A stretch of DNA of 64,000 nt from Rikenellaceae bacterium (GCA_015060065.1 SUZF01000007.1:29787-93786); one strand, 5' to 3'. Numbered from the stretch's first letter, positions 26,463 through 37,416 are shown. Numbers and translations are program-made. The notes: generated by a model from the letters alone, not told the origin.

Positions 26463-26513
26463 ATTTCCGTGCTGAAAAGTAAAATCGCTACAAAATGTTG
26501 TAATATTCCGCGA

Positions 26514-26550
26514 AACATCCCGCCCCTTTTGTGTTGCGGAGCGGGATGTT
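26514..26550 (-). terminator. Hairpin after the unknown secreted protein gene
   Basis: AACATCCCGC (26514-26523) and GCGGGATGTT (26541-26550) make a perfect 10-bp stem 6 bp beyond the stop at 26556. On the minus strand the following bases are only TTTCGCGG, so it may be a weak terminator. Confidence 0.6.
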
Positions 26551-26555
26551 TATTC

Positions 26556-27131
26556 CTACAAATCCTTAAAGAACACCGAATAGCGGAAATAGTGGTCGGA
26601 GATACACTGATATTCGGGTGGTATGGTAAATTGCAAATCATCCAAGACATTCAGAAATCCGCATAATACCTCTGGTGGTATTTGACGGTAAATCGAAGGC
26701 TCCGCCCAAATTTTTACTTCTGTATTCAACACCTCTCCTGTCGAATCTGTGTGGAAAGCAATTCCAATTTGTCCCTTGCCATCAAAAGCAGATTTTAGCA
26801 GGTCGTGATATCCCGCAAAGCACGATTTTACACTGTTGTATATTGCGGTTTGAGAAGGCTTGGTGTATCTGGTCTTATCTACAATCCAGTCTCCATATTG
26901 ATTACGCTTAATTGTTGGGTCAGAGCAAGTTGAGGGTTCATGCTGGTTATAAACAGGCGTTGCTTGTGAATAGCACATATTTATATTGTAGATGTCCAAA
27001 ACAAATATCTGACCGACGCTTGTAGTTATTACGGAGCCTTTCGTATATTGATACAACTCTTGGGCGTTGGCATATACGGTGCTGAAAACCAACACAACTA
27101 ACGGCAAGAAGGGTTTTAATCCCATAAGCAT
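26556..27131 (-). CDS. Secreted protein of unknown function
   Basis: 191 residues, not recognised. An N-terminal signal peptide (GLKPFLPLVVLVFSTVYANAQ) predicts export. The mature part has four or more cysteines (NMCYSQ, PSTCSDP, KSCFAGY, EVLCGF, YQCISD) and alternating strands such as GQIGIAFHTDSTGEVLNTEVKIW. That last stretch resembles the TonB-C/energy-transducer-like beta-hairpin (a G-V-V-F-I--DG-V---V segment) found in many Bacteroidota secreted proteins, but the match is weak. An ATG two codons later (27125) is an equally good start. The gene is monocistronic and AT-rich relative to its neighbours, with a hairpin after its stop. Confidence 0.6.
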   Translation of the reverse strand: MLMGLKPFLPLVVLVFSTVYANAQELYQYTKGSVITTSVGQIFVLDIYNINMCYSQATPVYNQHEPSTCSDPTIKRNQYGDWIVDKTRYTKPSQTAIYNSVKSCFAGYHDLLKSAFDGKGQIGIAFHTDSTGEVLNTEVKIWAEPSIYRQIPPEVLCGFLNVLDDLQFTIPPEYQCISDHYFRYSVFFKDL

Positions 27132-27565
27132 AAATGTTTAAGTGGTTAAAAACTCTGGTTGTCGATTCTTCTTAAAATAACTCTCTCGCAATATAGTCAC
27201 AATAATCGAATTGTGCAAATTCTGCCTTGTTTGCACTTTTTTTTGAATGATGTGTGCCAAATGGCGCATTTTGTGTTTTTAAGGGTAAATTTTATGTGAA
27301 ATATATGTTGATAATCAGTGTGTTGCGATAAATGCAATAAGTGTAATTTATTATTTTGAAAATAAAATAAGAAAAAAGAATGAACAAAACCCCAAAATGG
27401 GCGTAAATCGTTGGGAAATCAAGCAAAAACGGCAAAAAAAAGTGCATATATATATTGTGGAATCGAAAAAATGTGTACCTTTGCAGTCCGATTGGAAGAT
27501 TAAAAACGAAATTTTGGGGTCGAAACCCCGTGAGTATTAACAATTAAAGGATAAAAAACGTTAAA
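27132..27565. other. AT-rich divergent region before the ribosomal superoperon
   Basis: No gene is visible. It holds a small hairpin (TGTGCC AAAT GGCGCA near 27260), long A/T runs from about 27330 to 27450, the rpsL promoter and a roughly 75-nt leader with a GGGG/CCCC hairpin (27516-27529). The A/T runs upstream of the promoter could act as an UP-like or curved activating region, as expected before a highly expressed operon (inference). Confidence 0.6.
27455..27483 (+). promoter_or_regulatory. Promoter of the rpsL-fusA-S10 operon
   Basis: TTG at 27455-27457, an 18-bp spacer and TACCTTTG at 27476-27483. Transcription would start about 27490, leaving a leader of about 75 nt before rpsL. The A-tract-rich DNA upstream fits a strong promoter. 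Confidence 0.75.
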
Positions 27566-27949
27566 ATGCCAACTATTCAACAGTTAGTAAGAAACGGTCG
27601 AGCAAAGATGGAGGACAAGAGTAAGTCCCCCGCGCTCGCAGCGTGTCCTCAACGTCGTGGCGTTTGTACCCGTGTGTACACAACGACCCCGAAGAAGCCT
27701 AACTCGGCTATGCGTAAGGTGGCACGTGTAAGATTGACCAATGGCAAGGAGGTCAACGCCTACATCCCCGGAGAAGGCCACAACTTGCAGGAACACTCGA
27801 TTGTATTGGTACGTGGCGGTCGTGTTAAGGACCTTCCCGGTGTTCGTTACCACCTTGTTCGTGGTGCGCTCGACTCGGCAGGTGTGGATGGTCGTCGTCA
27901 GCGTCGCTCGAAGTACGGTGCTAAACGTCCCAAGGCAGGTAAGAAGTAA
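27566..27949 (+). CDS. rpsL: 30S ribosomal protein S12
   Basis: 127 residues, standard length. S12 sits at the decoding centre and monitors codon-anticodon pairing. The conserved [19 protein letters not shown] and [18 protein letters not shown] are intact. The lysines at both classical streptomycin-resistance positions (K43 and the Lys of RVKDLPG) are wild type, so no target resistance is predicted. It is the first gene of the operon and is followed 34 bp later by rpsG. Confidence 0.98.
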   Translation: MPTIQQLVRNGRAKMEDKSKSPALAACPQRRGVCTRVYTTTPKKPNSAMRKVARVRLTNGKEVNAYIPGEGHNLQEHSIVLVRGGRVKDLPGVRYHLVRGALDSAGVDGRRQRRSKYGAKRPKAGKK

Positions 27950-27983
27950 TCAACAAACAAACAGTTAAACAAGGAAAAGTAAA

Positions 27984-28460
27984 ATGAGAAAAGCAAAGCC
28001 AAAGAAGCGAATTCTACTTCCGGATCCGAAGTTCAATGACGTGGAAGTGACACGTTTTGTGAACAATCTTATGCTGGATGGTAAGAAGAGTATTGCCTAC
28101 GCAATTTTCTATGACTCGTTGGAGTTGGTAGGCAAGAAGATGAAGGATGCTGATAAATCTCCGCTGGAAATCTGGAAACAGGCCCTTGAGAATATCACAC
28201 CCCAAGTCGAAGTTAAGTCGAAGCGTATCGGTGGTGCGACCTTCCAGGTTCCTATGGAGGTTAGACCGGAGCGCAAAGTTTCGATTTCGATGAAAAACCT
28301 TATCCTTTACTCACGTAAGCGCTCGGGTAAGTCAATGGCAGAAAAGCTCTCAGGAGAGATAGTTGATGCCTACAACCAGATGGGTGCTGCCTTCAAGCGT
28401 AAGGAGGAGATGCACCGTATGGCAGAGGCCAACAAAGCATTTGCACACTTCAGATTCTAA
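27984..28460 (+). CDS. rpsG: 30S ribosomal protein S7
   Basis: 158 residues. S7 nucleates assembly of the 30S head and contacts tRNA in the exit site. Recognised by [45 protein letters not shown] and [36 protein letters not shown]. In other bacteria S7 represses this operon by binding its mRNA; no such site was identified here. Confidence 0.98.
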   Translation: MRKAKPKKRILLPDPKFNDVEVTRFVNNLMLDGKKSIAYAIFYDSLELVGKKMKDADKSPLEIWKQALENITPQVEVKSKRIGGATFQVPMEVRPERKVSISMKNLILYSRKRSGKSMAEKLSGEIVDAYNQMGAAFKRKEEMHRMAEANKAFAHFRF

Positions 28461-28475
28461 AAACAGGTACGTCAA

Positions 28476-30587
28476 ATGGCAAGAGATCTTAAATACACTC
28501 GTAATATCGGTATCATGGCTCACATCGATGCCGGTAAGACCACTACCTCGGAGCGTATTCTGTTCTACACGGGTAAAACTCACAAGATTGGTGAGACCCA
28601 CGAGGGTGCTGCAACTATGGACTGGATGGTTCAGGAGCAGGAGCGCGGTATCACGATTACTTCGGCTGCTACCACCGCTTTCTGGAACTACAAGGACCAT
28701 CAGTACCAGATTAACCTGATCGATACCCCGGGACACGTTGACTTTACTGTCGAGGTGGAGCGTTCGCTCCGCGTGCTTGACGGTGCCGTTGCTACATTCT
28801 GCGCCGTAGGTGGTGTGGAGCCGCAGTCGGAGACCGTATGGCGTCAGGCTGACAAGTACAATGTTCCCCGTATCGGTTATGTTAATAAGATGGACCGTAC
28901 CGGTGCCGATTTCCTCGCAGTTTGCTCGCAGATTAAGGAGCACTTCGGTGCAACTGCTCTGCCGGTAGTTCTGCCCATCGGTGTCGAGGATAAGTTCGAG
29001 GGTCTTATTGACCTTATATATAATAATGCGATCTACTACTACGACGACAAGACCGTTCGTGACAACTTCGAGTTGCGCGAGATTCCCGAAAATATGAAGG
29101 CAGAGGCTGCCGAGTGGCGTGCAAAACTCATCGAGGAGGTTGCTGCTACGGATGACGCTCTGATGGAGAAGTTCTTCGAGGATCCCGATTCGATTACCGC
29201 TGACGAGTTGATCGCTGCTATCCGCACAGCAACTATGAATATGTCGCTCGTGCCGATGCTCTGCGGTTCGTCGTTCCACAACAAGGGTGTGCAGAAGTTG
29301 CTCGACTACATTATGGCATTCCTCCCCTCGCCGCTGGATGTTCCCGCTGTTGAGGGTACCAACCCCAAAACTGATGAGGTAGAGACTCGTAAGGCAGATG
29401 TGAATGATCCGTTCTGTGGTTTGGCATTTAAGATTGCAACCGACCCCTTTGTAGGTCGTTTGGCATTCGTGCGCGTATATTCGGGTGCGTTGGATGCAGG
29501 TTCGTACGTTTTGAATGCTCGTAGCGGCAAGCGTGAGCGTATCAGCCGTATCTACCAGATGCACGCCAACAAGCAGAATCCTTTGGAGCGCGTAGAGGCT
29601 GGTGATATCTGTGCAGCAGTAGGTTTCAAGGAGATTCGCACCGGTGATACTCTTACCGCCGAGAATGCTCCGCTCGTACTTGAACAGATGACCTTCCCGG
29701 AGCCGGTTATCGGTTTGGCTGTTGAGCCGAAGACCCAGAAGGATCTCGATAAACTCGGCATCGCTCTCGCGAAGTTGGCAGAGGAGGATCCTACCTTCAC
29801 GGTTCGTACTGATGAGGAGAGTGGTCAGACTATCATCAGCGGTATGGGTGAGCTTCACCTCGATATTATCGTTGACCGTCTGCGTCGCGAGTTCGGTGTA
29901 GAGATCAATCAGGGCGCACCGCAAGTTAATTACAAGGAGGCTCTTACTACTACGGTTCAGCACCGTGAGGTATTCAAGAAGCAGACCGGTGGTCGCGGTA
30001 AGTTCGCAGATATCATCTTCGAAATCGGTCCCGCAGAGGAGGGTAAGGTTGGTCTTACGTTTGTTGACGAGGTTAAGGGCGGTAATATTCCGAAGGAGTT
30101 TATCCCCGCAGTCCAGAAGGGCTTCGAGTCAGCAATGGCAAACGGTGCTTTGGCAGGTTACACCATCGATGCAATGAAGGTTACCTTGAAGGATGGTTCG
30201 TTCCACCCCGTCGATTCGGACCAGTTGTCGTTCGAAATCTGCGCCCGTAACGGTTTCCGTCAGGCAGCACCCAAGGCAGGCTCGGTAATTATGGAGCCGG
30301 TAATGTCGGTTGAGGTTGTTACCCCGGAGGAGAATATGGGTGATATCATCGGTGACCTTAACAAGCGTCGTGGTCAGATTCAGGGTATGGAGTCGAAGGG
30401 TACGGCTCGTGTCGTAAAGGCAAAGGTACCCCTCTCGGAGATGTTCGGTTATGTAACCGTTCTCCGTACCATCTCGTCGGGTCGCGCAACGTCGTCGATG
30501 GAGTTCTCGCACTTCGAGGAGGTTCCTGCTAACTTGGCAAAGGAGATCATCGAGAAGTCGGCCGGTAAACGTAAGGATTTAGAATAA
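28476..30587 (+). CDS. fusA: Elongation factor G
   Basis: 703 residues. The GTPase drives translocation of tRNA and mRNA on the ribosome. The G motifs are intact: [19 protein letters not shown] (P-loop), RGITITSAA (switch I), DTPGHVDF and NKMDRTGA. Domains II to V follow, including [14 protein letters not shown] and the C-terminal SYATVLRT-like region ([21 protein letters not shown]). In this phylum tuf is not between fusA and rpsJ, and it is absent here too. Whether this is the only EF-G copy cannot be told from the window. Confidence 0.98.
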   Translation: MARDLKYTRNIGIMAHIDAGKTTTSERILFYTGKTHKIGETHEGAATMDWMVQEQERGITITSAATTAFWNYKDHQYQINLIDTPGHVDFTVEVERSLRVLDGAVATFCAVGGVEPQSETVWRQADKYNVPRIGYVNKMDRTGADFLAVCSQIKEHFGATALPVVLPIGVEDKFEGLIDLIYNNAIYYYDDKTVRDNFELREIPENMKAEAAEWRAKLIEEVAATDDALMEKFFEDPDSITADELIAAIRTATMNMSLVPMLCGSSFHNKGVQKLLDYIMAFLPSPLDVPAVEGTNPKTDEVETRKADVNDPFCGLAFKIATDPFVGRLAFVRVYSGALDAGSYVLNARSGKRERISRIYQMHANKQNPLERVEAGDICAAVGFKEIRTGDTLTAENAPLVLEQMTFPEPVIGLAVEPKTQKDLDKLGIALAKLAEEDPTFTVRTDEESGQTIISGMGELHLDIIVDRLRREFGVEINQGAPQVNYKEALTTTVQHREVFKKQTGGRGKFADIIFEIGPAEEGKVGLTFVDEVKGGNIPKEFIPAVQKGFESAMANGALAGYTIDAMKVTLKDGSFHPVDSDQLSFEICARNGFRQAAPKAGSVIMEPVMSVEVVTPEENMGDIIGDLNKRRGQIQGMESKGTARVVKAKVPLSEMFGYVTVLRTISSGRATSSMEFSHFEEVPANLAKEIIEKSAGKRKDLE

Positions 30588-30601
30588 TACAAAGAAACGA
30601 T

Positions 30602-30907
30602 ATGAATCAGAAAATTAGAATTAAGCTTAAATCTTTCGACCACAACTTGGTTGATAAGTCGGCAGAGAAAATCGTTAAGACCGTAAGAAGCACCGATGCA
30701 ATGGTTAGCGGTCCGGTACCCCTGCCTACGAAGAAGCAGATTTTCACGGTAAACCGCTCGACCTTCGTAAATAAGAAGGCACGTGAGCAGTTCCAACTCT
30801 GCACCTTCAAGCGCATCATCGACATCTACTCTTCGACTCCGAAGACTATCGACGCTCTGATGAAGCTCGAACTTCCTTCTGGTGTTGAGGTAGAGATTAA
30901 GGTGTGA
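30602..30907 (+). CDS. rpsJ: 30S ribosomal protein S10
   Basis: 101 residues. S10 is a 30S head protein that also acts as NusE in transcription antitermination. [40 protein letters not shown] and SGVEVEIKV are the expected motifs. It starts 14 bp after fusA. A 157-bp spacer with a hairpin separates it from rplC. Confidence 0.98.
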   Translation: MNQKIRIKLKSFDHNLVDKSAEKIVKTVRSTDAMVSGPVPLPTKKQIFTVNRSTFVNKKAREQFQLCTFKRIIDIYSSTPKTIDALMKLELPSGVEVEIKV

Positions 30908-30944
30908 TAACCCGAAGCCCCAAGCAAGGAGGCTCGGATGGAAT

Positions 30945-30981
30945 GGCGAAGGAGTGAGGTGGGCAGAGTCCCACCCTCGCC
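30945..30981 (+). other. Hairpin in the rpsJ-rplC spacer
   Basis: GGCGA (30945-30949) pairs with TCGCC (30977-30981), and inside it GGTGGG (30958-30963) pairs with CCCACC (30970-30975) around a 6-nt loop. There is no T-run, so it is not an obvious terminator. It may be a regulatory leader for the L3 section or a short interspersed repeat. Confidence 0.5.
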
Positions 30982-31064
30982 CAAGCCGCAAAACAAAGTA
31001 CGTATATATATAATATAGGTATAACAGAATCACTTTTTTATTAACAAACGTAATTAGACAAAAA

Positions 31065-31679
31065 ATGTCAGGACTAATTGGAAAGAAAATCGGAATGACT
31101 TCCGTTTACAGTGCCGAGGGTAAGAACATACCATGCACTGTCATTGAGGCTGGTCCGTGTGTAGTTACGCAAATCAAGACTGTCGAGAAGGATAACTACG
31201 AGGCAGTTCAGATTGCCTATGACGACAAGAGTGAAAAGCACACCAGCAACAGTTTGTTAGGACACTTCAAGAAAGCCGGCACTACCCCCAAACGCAAGAT
31301 GGCTGAATTTAAGGGTATGCCCGAAGTGAACCTTGGCGATACGCTTACTGTCGAGATGTTCTCGGAGGAGGACTGGGTAGACGTAACCGGTATCTCGAAG
31401 GGTAAGGGCTTCCAGGGCGTTGTTAAGCGTCACGGTTTTGGTGGTGTAGGTGGTCAGACCCACGGTCAGCACAACCGCCAGCGTAAGCCGGGTTCGCTTG
31501 GTGCATCGTCTTATCCGTCGCGCGTCTTCAAGGGTAAGCGTTTGCCCGGCCAGATGGGTGGCGAGCAGGTTAAGGTTCTTAACCTCAAAGTATTAAAGGT
31601 AATCCCCGAAAACAATCTTATCCTTGTAAAGGGTTCGATTCCGGGGGCAAAAGGTGCTTATTTAACTATTGAGAAGTAG
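31065..31679 (+). CDS. rplC: 50S ribosomal protein L3
   Basis: 204 residues. An early-assembly 23S rRNA-binding protein near the peptidyl transferase centre. [30 protein letters not shown], the [45 protein letters not shown] extension and the C-terminal strand are all typical. It begins 157 bp after rpsJ, the first large spacer of the operon. Confidence 0.98.
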   Translation: MSGLIGKKIGMTSVYSAEGKNIPCTVIEAGPCVVTQIKTVEKDNYEAVQIAYDDKSEKHTSNSLLGHFKKAGTTPKRKMAEFKGMPEVNLGDTLTVEMFSEEDWVDVTGISKGKGFQGVVKRHGFGGVGGQTHGQHNRQRKPGSLGASSYPSRVFKGKRLPGQMGGEQVKVLNLKVLKVIPENNLILVKGSIPGAKGAYLTIEK

Positions 31680-31680
31680 T

Positions 31681-32307
31681 ATGGAATTAGCTGTATTAAA
31701 CACACAAGGACAAGAGACAGGTCGTAAGGTAGTCCTTAACGACGCAGTCTTCGGCGTGGAGGCTAATGACCACGCTATCTACCTCGACGTTAAGCAGTAT
31801 TTGGCTGATCAGCGTCAGGGTACTCACAAGTCGAAGCAGCGCAACGAGGTTGCCGGCTCGACTCGCAAGTTGAAGAGACAAAAGGGTACAGGTGGCGCAC
31901 GTTGCGGTAGCATCAAGTCGCCGTTGTTCCCCGGTGGCGGTCGCGTATTTGGTCCCGTACCTCGCGATTACAGCTTCAAACTCAACAAGAAGTTGAAGCA
32001 ACTCGCTCGCCGTAGCGCACTCACTTACAAGGCACAGGCAGGTGCAATTACTGTGGTAGAGGCAATCTCGTTGGAGGCTCCCAAGACCAAGTCAGTAGTA
32101 GCACTTACAGAGGCTTTGAAAGTATCGGACAAGAAGGTATTGCTGGTTTTGCCGGAATCGAACCTCAACCTTCAGCTCTCGTGCCGCAACATCCCGTCGG
32201 TTAAACCGATTCTCGCTTCGAACCTCAATACCTACGAAGTGATGAATGCATCGGCTCTGGTGATGGTAGAGGGCGCAGAAAATGTATTGAATGTAATGTT
32301 AGCTTAA
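31681..32307 (+). CDS. rplD: 50S ribosomal protein L4
   Basis: 208 residues from the ATG at 31681, 1 bp after the L3 stop; an in-frame ATG at 31669 overlaps L3 and gives a non-standard start. L4 lines the polypeptide exit tunnel. The tunnel loop [53 protein letters not shown] is conserved. In E. coli L4 represses the S10 operon through its leader. Confidence 0.97.
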   Translation: MELAVLNTQGQETGRKVVLNDAVFGVEANDHAIYLDVKQYLADQRQGTHKSKQRNEVAGSTRKLKRQKGTGGARCGSIKSPLFPGGGRVFGPVPRDYSFKLNKKLKQLARRSALTYKAQAGAITVVEAISLEAPKTKSVVALTEALKVSDKKVLLVLPESNLNLQLSCRNIPSVKPILASNLNTYEVMNASALVMVEGAENVLNVMLA

Positions 32308-32320
32308 AAACGCAAGAAAA

Positions 32321-32611
32321 ATGGAAGTAATTATTAAGCCTATTTTGACCGAGAAGATGACGATTCAGGGCGAAAAACTGAACCGCTACGGTTTTATCGT
32401 TGACGTTAGAGCTAATAAGCTGCAAATCCGTAACGCCGTAGAGCAGATGTACAACGTGGTTGTAACCGACGTGAATACGGTGAATTATATGGGTAAACTC
32501 AAGAGCCGCTACACCAAGGCAGGTCTTCTTGAGGGTCGCGCTAACAACTTCAAGAAGGCATTCGTGACCTTGAAGGATGGAGATAAGATTGATTTTTACA
32601 GTAATATCTAA
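32321..32611 (+). CDS. rplW: 50S ribosomal protein L23
   Basis: 96 residues. L23 forms part of the exit-tunnel rim that docks trigger factor and SRP. KPILTEKMT, YGFIVDVRANKLQIRNAVEQMYNVVVTDVNTV and DGDKIDFY match the family. Confidence 0.97.
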   Translation: MEVIIKPILTEKMTIQGEKLNRYGFIVDVRANKLQIRNAVEQMYNVVVTDVNTVNYMGKLKSRYTKAGLLEGRANNFKKAFVTLKDGDKIDFYSNI

Positions 32612-32617
32612 TAAGAG

Positions 32618-33442
32618 ATGGCAGTAAGAAAGTTTAAGCCGGTAACTCCCGGTACAAGACATAAGATTATCGGTACGTTCGAGGAAGTAACCACGAACAA
32701 GCCCGAGAAGTCGTTGCTCAGCCCGAAGAAGAGCACAGGTGGACGTAACAACACCGGTAAGATGACTGTTCGCTACATTGGTGGCGGTCACAAGCAGATG
32801 TATCGTAACGTTGATTTCAAGCGCTCGAAGGACGGCATTGCTGCAACTGTAAAGACTATTGAGTACGACCCGAATCGTACTGCGCGCATTGCACTTGTTG
32901 TCTATGCTGACGGAGAGAAGAGTTATATCCTCGCTCCTAACGGACTTCAGGTAGGTCAGACTATCATGAGCGGTGCAGGCGTTGCACCCGAAGTGGGTAA
33001 CACGTTGTTCCTGAGCGAGATTCCGCTCGGTACGGTTATTCACGCAATTGAACTCTACCCCGGACAGGGTGCCGCAATGGCACGTTCTGCCGGCTCGTAT
33101 GCTCAACTTTTGGCACGTGAGGGCAAGTTTGCCATCATCAAGTTGCCTTCTGGTGAGACTCGTATGGTACTCGTAACTTGCCGCGCAACGGTAGGTGTGG
33201 TTTCTAACGTGGATCACAACCTCGAAAGCGATGGTAAGGCTGGACGTAAGCGTTGGCTTGGACGTCGTCCTCGCAACCGTGGTGTTGTAATGAACCCGGT
33301 AGATCACCCGATGGGTGGTGGTGAAGGCCGTGCGTCGGGAGGTCACCCGCGTTCGCGTAAGGGTCTGTTGGCAAAGGGTTACAAGACTCGCAACCCGAAG
33401 AAGACGACCGCTAAATTCATTATTTCACGAAAGAAAAAATAA
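32618..33442 (+). CDS. rplB: 50S ribosomal protein L2
   Basis: 274 residues. An essential 23S rRNA-binding protein needed for subunit association and peptidyl transfer. The signature [21 protein letters not shown] is complete, preceded by [15 protein letters not shown] and [12 protein letters not shown]. The histidine implicated in peptidyl transferase activity lies in [12 protein letters not shown]. It follows L23 by 6 bp. Confidence 0.98.
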   Translation: MAVRKFKPVTPGTRHKIIGTFEEVTTNKPEKSLLSPKKSTGGRNNTGKMTVRYIGGGHKQMYRNVDFKRSKDGIAATVKTIEYDPNRTARIALVVYADGEKSYILAPNGLQVGQTIMSGAGVAPEVGNTLFLSEIPLGTVIHAIELYPGQGAAMARSAGSYAQLLAREGKFAIIKLPSGETRMVLVTCRATVGVVSNVDHNLESDGKAGRKRWLGRRPRNRGVVMNPVDHPMGGGEGRASGGHPRSRKGLLAKGYKTRNPKKTTAKFIISRKKK

Positions 33443-33456
33443 TTAAATAGAGTACA

Positions 33457-33726
33457 ATGAGTCGTTCATTAAAAAAAGGACCGTTTATCGACCCGAAACT
33501 CGAAGCGAAAGTAATCGCACAGGCAGAGGGCAATAAGAAGTCTGTCATCAAGACTTGGTCACGAGCAAGTATGATTTCGCCTGACTTTGTAGGTCAGACG
33601 ATAGCTGTCCACAACGGAAATAAGTTTATTCCCGTTTACGTTACAGAGAATATGGTAGGTCACAAACTCGGTGAGTTCGCTCCTACGCGCAATTTCCGTG
33701 GTCACGCAGGTAACAAGAAAAAGTAG
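33457..33726 (+). CDS. rpsS: 30S ribosomal protein S19
   Basis: 89 residues. It binds the head of the 30S subunit next to S13. [41 protein letters not shown] and [15 protein letters not shown] are standard. Confidence 0.98.
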   Translation: MSRSLKKGPFIDPKLEAKVIAQAEGNKKSVIKTWSRASMISPDFVGQTIAVHNGNKFIPVYVTENMVGHKLGEFAPTRNFRGHAGNKKK

Positions 33727-33732
33727 TAAAAA

Positions 33733-34143
33733 ATGGGTGCAAGAAAATCAATAAGAGCCGAGAAATTAAAGGCTGAAAAGAAGCAGAAAGCTATCGCTAT
33801 TATGCGCGATTGCCCGACCTCGCCCCGTAAGATGCGTCTGGTAGCAGACATCATCCGCGGCGTTGAGATCAACAAGGCATTGGGTATCCTTCGCTACTCG
33901 AAGAAGGAGGCATCTATCAGAATGGAGAAGCTTCTCAAATCGGCAATCGCCAACTGGGAGGCAAAGAACGAAAACGAGCGTTTGGAGGATACCACTCTCT
34001 GTGTGAAAGAGGTATTCGTTGATGGCGGTCGTATGTTGAAGCGTATTCAGGCTGCGCCCCAGGGTCGCGCTCATCGCATTCGCAAGCGTTCGAACCACGT
34101 AACTATCGTAGTTGATAAAATGGTAATCGCAGAAAACAAGTAA
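33733..34143 (+). CDS. rplV: 50S ribosomal protein L22
   Basis: 136 residues, a little longer than the 110-residue E. coli protein through an N-terminal basic extension ([19 protein letters not shown]). The core [20 protein letters not shown] and the tunnel hairpin [25 protein letters not shown] are conserved. The hairpin lines the exit tunnel and is where macrolide-resistance changes occur; none is evident. Confidence 0.96.
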   Translation: MGARKSIRAEKLKAEKKQKAIAIMRDCPTSPRKMRLVADIIRGVEINKALGILRYSKKEASIRMEKLLKSAIANWEAKNENERLEDTTLCVKEVFVDGGRMLKRIQAAPQGRAHRIRKRSNHVTIVVDKMVIAENK

Positions 34144-34146
34144 CAA

Positions 34147-34875
34147 ATGGGACAGAAAGTAAATCCAATAGCAAACCGTCTTGGTATCATCAAGGGTTGG
34201 GACTCCAACTGGTTTGGTGGTAAAGATTTCTCAGAGAAATTGGTAGAAGACGCGAAGATTCGTAAATACTTGAATGTCCGTTTGGCAAAGGCAAGTATTT
34301 CGAAGATTATCATCGAGCGTACGCTCAAACTCGTTACGGTAACCATCTCGACTGCACGTCCGGGTATCATCATCGGTAAGGGCGGTCAGGAGGTTGATAA
34401 ACTGAAAGAGGAGTTGAAGAAACTTACCGGTAAGGAGGTTCAAATCAACATCTTTGAGGTTAAGCGTCCGGAGGTTGATGCAATCATCGTAGGTCAGAAC
34501 ATCGCACGTCAGTTGGAGGGTCGTGTATCGTACCGTCGCGCAATCAAAACCGCCATTGCTTCGACAATGCGTATGGGTGCCGAGGGTATCAAGGTACAGA
34601 TCTCTGGTCGTGTAGGTGGCGCCGAAATGGCACGCTCGGAGACCATTAAGGAGGGACGTATTCCGTTGCACACATTCCGTGCAGACGTAGATTACTGCCT
34701 GACCGAGGCACTTACGAAGGTAGGTATCCTTGGTGTAAAGGTATGGATCTGCCACGGTACGGTATATGGCAAGCGCGATCTCTTTGAGATGCAGGGTGCA
34801 GCTTCGCAGCAGCACGGTCAGCAGCAGGGTCGCGGCGGTAAGGGCGCTCCCAAGAAAAGACGTAATAACAAATAG
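34147..34875 (+). CDS. rpsC: 30S ribosomal protein S3
   Basis: 242 residues. S3 lines the mRNA entry channel and has helicase activity there. The KH domain is visible ([22 protein letters not shown]), followed by [30 protein letters not shown]. The C-terminal tail is basic and Gln/Gly-rich ([22 protein letters not shown]). It starts 3 bp after L22. Confidence 0.98.
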   Translation: MGQKVNPIANRLGIIKGWDSNWFGGKDFSEKLVEDAKIRKYLNVRLAKASISKIIIERTLKLVTVTISTARPGIIIGKGGQEVDKLKEELKKLTGKEVQINIFEVKRPEVDAIIVGQNIARQLEGRVSYRRAIKTAIASTMRMGAEGIKVQISGRVGGAEMARSETIKEGRIPLHTFRADVDYCLTEALTKVGILGVKVWICHGTVYGKRDLFEMQGAASQQHGQQQGRGGKGAPKKRRNNK

Positions 34876-34907
34876 TAAGTCGGACCTTTTAAGCGAAAAG
34901 AACAATT

Positions 34908-35336
34908 ATGTTACAGCCAAAAAAGACCAAATTTAGAAGAATGCAAAAGGGTCGTATGAAGGGTTTAGCTCAAAGAGGTAACCAACTTGCATACGGTTCA
35001 TTCGCAATCAAGGCTCTCGAATCGACTTGGATTACGGGACGCCAAATCGAGGCAGCGCGTCAGGCTATCACACGTTATATGAAGCGTGAGGGTCAGCTCT
35101 GGATCCGCATCTTCCCCGATAAACCGATCACGAAGAAGCCCGCCGAGGTACGTATGGGTAAGGGTAAGGGTAATCCGGAAGGATTCGTAGCGCCCGTAAC
35201 CCCCGGACGTATTCTCTTCGAGGCAGAGGGAGTACCCTTGGCAGTTGCACAGGAGGCACTGCGTTTGGGTGCACAGAAACTGCCTATTACAACGAAGTTT
35301 ATTGTACGACGCGACTATGTCGAGTCTAACATCTAA
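34908..35336 (+). CDS. rplP: 50S ribosomal protein L16
   Basis: 142 residues. L16 positions A-site t[75 protein letters not shown] and [14 protein letters not shown] are family hallmarks. Confidence 0.98.
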   Translation: MLQPKKTKFRRMQKGRMKGLAQRGNQLAYGSFAIKALESTWITGRQIEAARQAITRYMKREGQLWIRIFPDKPITKKPAEVRMGKGKGNPEGFVAPVTPGRILFEAEGVPLAVAQEALRLGAQKLPITTKFIVRRDYVESNI

Positions 35337-35354
35337 TCAAGGAGGAGTTAAGAT

Positions 35355-35549
35355 ATGAAAAGTGCTGAAATTAAGGATATGTCCGTTCAGGATTTGCAGG
35401 AGCGCATCGATGCAGAGAAGGCAAAGCTTTCGCAGCTGAAAGTGCAGCACACTGTGTCGCCTATCGAGAATCCTTCGATTATTAAGAAATCCCGCAGAGA
35501 TATAGCTCGTATGCTGACAATTCTGCGTCAGAAGAACCCTAAATGTTAA
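35355..35549 (+). CDS. rpmC: 50S ribosomal protein L29
   Basis: 64 residues, two-helix protein at the exit-tunnel rim. [61 protein letters not shown] has the expected E-I----L--L-------L--LK pattern and the R-IARMLT signature. It is preceded by AAGGAGGAG at 35340, a rare Shine-Dalgarno-like sequence in this window. Confidence 0.97.
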   Translation: MKSAEIKDMSVQDLQERIDAEKAKLSQLKVQHTVSPIENPSIIKKSRRDIARMLTILRQKNPKC

Positions 35550-35557
35550 TTACTATT

Positions 35558-35812
35558 ATGGAAAGAAATCTTAGAAAAGAGCGTATTGGGGTCGTTGTCA
35601 GCAACAAAATGGAGAAGACCATTGTGGTTGCAGTAGCGCGTAAGGTTAAGCACCCGATTTACGGTAAGTTCGTCAACAAGACTACCAAGTTCGTGGCAGA
35701 GTGCCTCGATGAGACCTGCCGTGAGGGCGATACTGTACGCATTATGGAGACACGCCCGTTGAGCAAAACGAAGCGTTGGAGATTAGTAGAAATCATTGAA
35801 AGAGCTAAGTAG
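35558..35812 (+). CDS. rpsQ: 30S ribosomal protein S17
   Basis: 84 residues from the ATG at 35558 (an ATG at 35543 overlaps rpmC and adds an unusual MLITI). S17 is a primary 16S rRNA-binding OB-fold protein. [34 protein letters not shown] and [23 protein letters not shown] are conserved. Confidence 0.97.
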   Translation: MERNLRKERIGVVVSNKMEKTIVVAVARKVKHPIYGKFVNKTTKFVAECLDETCREGDTVRIMETRPLSKTKRWRLVEIIERAK

Positions 35813-35814
35813 TT

Positions 35815-36180
35815 ATGATACAACAAGAAAGTAGACTCGTAGTAGCCGATAACAGCGGTGCAAAGGAGGTCCTCTGTATCCGTGTGCTCGGCGGCACAAA
35901 GCGCCGCTACGCATCTATCGGCGATAAAATCGTGGTAACCGTGAAGAGCGCAACCCCTTCGGGCGACGTCAAGAAGGGTACCGTATCGAAAGCGGTTGTC
36001 GTAAGAACAACCAAGGAGATTAGACGTGCGAACGGCTCTTACATTCGTTTCGACGACAATGCTGTAGTGCTTCTTAACAACCAAGGTGAAATGAGAGGTA
36101 CCCGTATCTTCGGTCCCGTAGCACGTGAGTTGCGTGACCAGTACATGAAGATCATCTCTCTGGCACCCGAAGTATTGTAA
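35815..36180 (+). CDS. rplN: 50S ribosomal protein L14
   Basis: 121 residues. L14 bridges the two ribosomal subunits. [52 protein letters not shown] and [14 protein letters not shown] are typical. It starts 2 bp after S17. Confidence 0.98.
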   Translation: MIQQESRLVVADNSGAKEVLCIRVLGGTKRRYASIGDKIVVTVKSATPSGDVKKGTVSKAVVVRTTKEIRRANGSYIRFDDNAVVLLNNQGEMRGTRIFGPVARELRDQYMKIISLAPEVL

Positions 36181-36205
36181 TGTAAATTAAAACCAGATTA
36201 CGAAT

Positions 36206-36529
36206 ATGTCAGTGAAATTACATATTAAGAAAGGGGATATGGTTTACGTTAATGCCGGCGACAGCAAGGGTCAGCAGGGAAAGGTCCTCAAAGTTGAGGT
36301 TTCCAAGCAGCGTGCAATCGTCGAGGGCGTGAACATCTGCAAGAAGGCTACCAAGCCCAATGCAAAGAACCCCCAGGGTGGTATCGTAGAGCAGGAGGCT
36401 CCGATTCACATCTCGAATCTGCAGGTAATTGATGCCAAGAGCGGCAAGCCGACAAAAGTTGGCCGCAAGGTTACCGCAGAAGGTAAAATAGTTCGTTACG
36501 CTAAAAAATCAGGAGAGGAGATCAAATAA
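36206..36529 (+). CDS. rplX: 50S ribosomal protein L24
   Basis: 107 residues. An assembly initiator of the 50S subunit with a KOW motif: [45 protein letters not shown]. The [21 protein letters not shown] stretch is standard. It overlaps rplE by one base (TAATG junction). Confidence 0.97.
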   Translation: MSVKLHIKKGDMVYVNAGDSKGQQGKVLKVEVSKQRAIVEGVNICKKATKPNAKNPQGGIVEQEAPIHISNLQVIDAKSGKPTKVGRKVTAEGKIVRYAKKSGEEIK

Positions 36530-37092
36530 TGGCAGCTTACATTCCTACACTCAAAACGCAGTATAAGGAGCAGATCGTTCCTGCCCTTATGAAGGAGTTC
36601 GGCTACACCAGCATCATGCAGTGCCCGAAACTCGAAAAGATCGTTATCAATCAGGGTATGGGTCAGGCTGTGGCCGATAAGAAACTTATCGACGTAGCAC
36701 AGGAGGAACTCACCCAGATTACGGGTCAGAAGGCTGTTCAGACGAAGTCTCGTAAGGATATCTCGAACTTCAAACTCCGTAAAGGTATGCCTATCGGTGT
36801 GCGCGTAACTCTCCGCTCGAACCGTATGTATGAGTTCTTGGAGCGTCTGATCGCGGTGGCTCTGCCCCGTATCCGCGACTTCAAGGGTATCAACGAGAAG
36901 TTCGACGGTCAGGGTAACTACACCCTCGGTATCACCGAGCAGATCATCTTCCCTGAAATCGATATCGACAAGATTACCAAGATCTTCGGTATGGAGATTA
37001 CTTTTGTAACCACGGCAAAGACCGATGAGGAGGGCTATGCACTTCTTCAGCAGTTCGGTCTGCCTTTCAAAAACGCTAAAAAGAACCAATAA
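36529..37092 (+). CDS. rplE: 50S ribosomal protein L5
   Basis: 187 residues. L5 binds 5S rRNA and contacts the P-site t[56 protein letters not shown] and [25 protein letters not shown] are diagnostic. Start and rplX stop overlap, implying coupled translation. Confidence 0.98.
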   Translation: MAAYIPTLKTQYKEQIVPALMKEFGYTSIMQCPKLEKIVINQGMGQAVADKKLIDVAQEELTQITGQKAVQTKSRKDISNFKLRKGMPIGVRVTLRSNRMYEFLERLIAVALPRIRDFKGINEKFDGQGNYTLGITEQIIFPEIDIDKITKIFGMEITFVTTAKTDEEGYALLQQFGLPFKNAKKNQ

Positions 37093-37094
37093 GT

Positions 37095-37391
37095 ATGGCA
37101 AAAGAGTCAATGAAGGCACGCGAGGTTAAGCGTGCAAAGCTCGCACAGCGTTACGCTCACAAGCGTGAGGAGATCGCAGCGAAGGTAAAGAGCGGCGAAA
37201 TGGACCACGAGGAGGCTTGGATTGCTCTCTCGAAACTCCCCCGCAACTCGAATCCCATTCGTCAGCACAACCGCTGTATGCTTACGGGTCGTCCCAAGGG
37301 TTATATCCGCCAGTTCGGTATCAGCCGTATCCAGTTCCGCGAGATGGCTTCGAACGGCCTTATCCCGGGCGTGAAGAAGGCAAGCTGGTAG
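37095..37391 (+). CDS. rpsN: 30S ribosomal protein S14 (zinc-independent form)
   Basis: 98 residues. S14 belongs to the 30S head. The C-terminal [43 protein letters not shown] has one cysteine where the zinc form has CxxC pairs, so this is the long C-minus type. It is the last gene before a strong terminator and the 1.2-kb gap that separates it from rpsH. Confidence 0.97.
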   Translation: MAKESMKAREVKRAKLAQRYAHKREEIAAKVKSGEMDHEEAWIALSKLPRNSNPIRQHNRCMLTGRPKGYIRQFGISRIQFREMASNGLIPGVKKASW

Positions 37392-37416
37392 TCGTTACAA
37401 AACGATAACAACTTTC

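Noticed and set aside
28350-29963. 537-codon minus-strand frame opposite fusA
   Set aside because: Complement of elongation factor G; no independent evidence.
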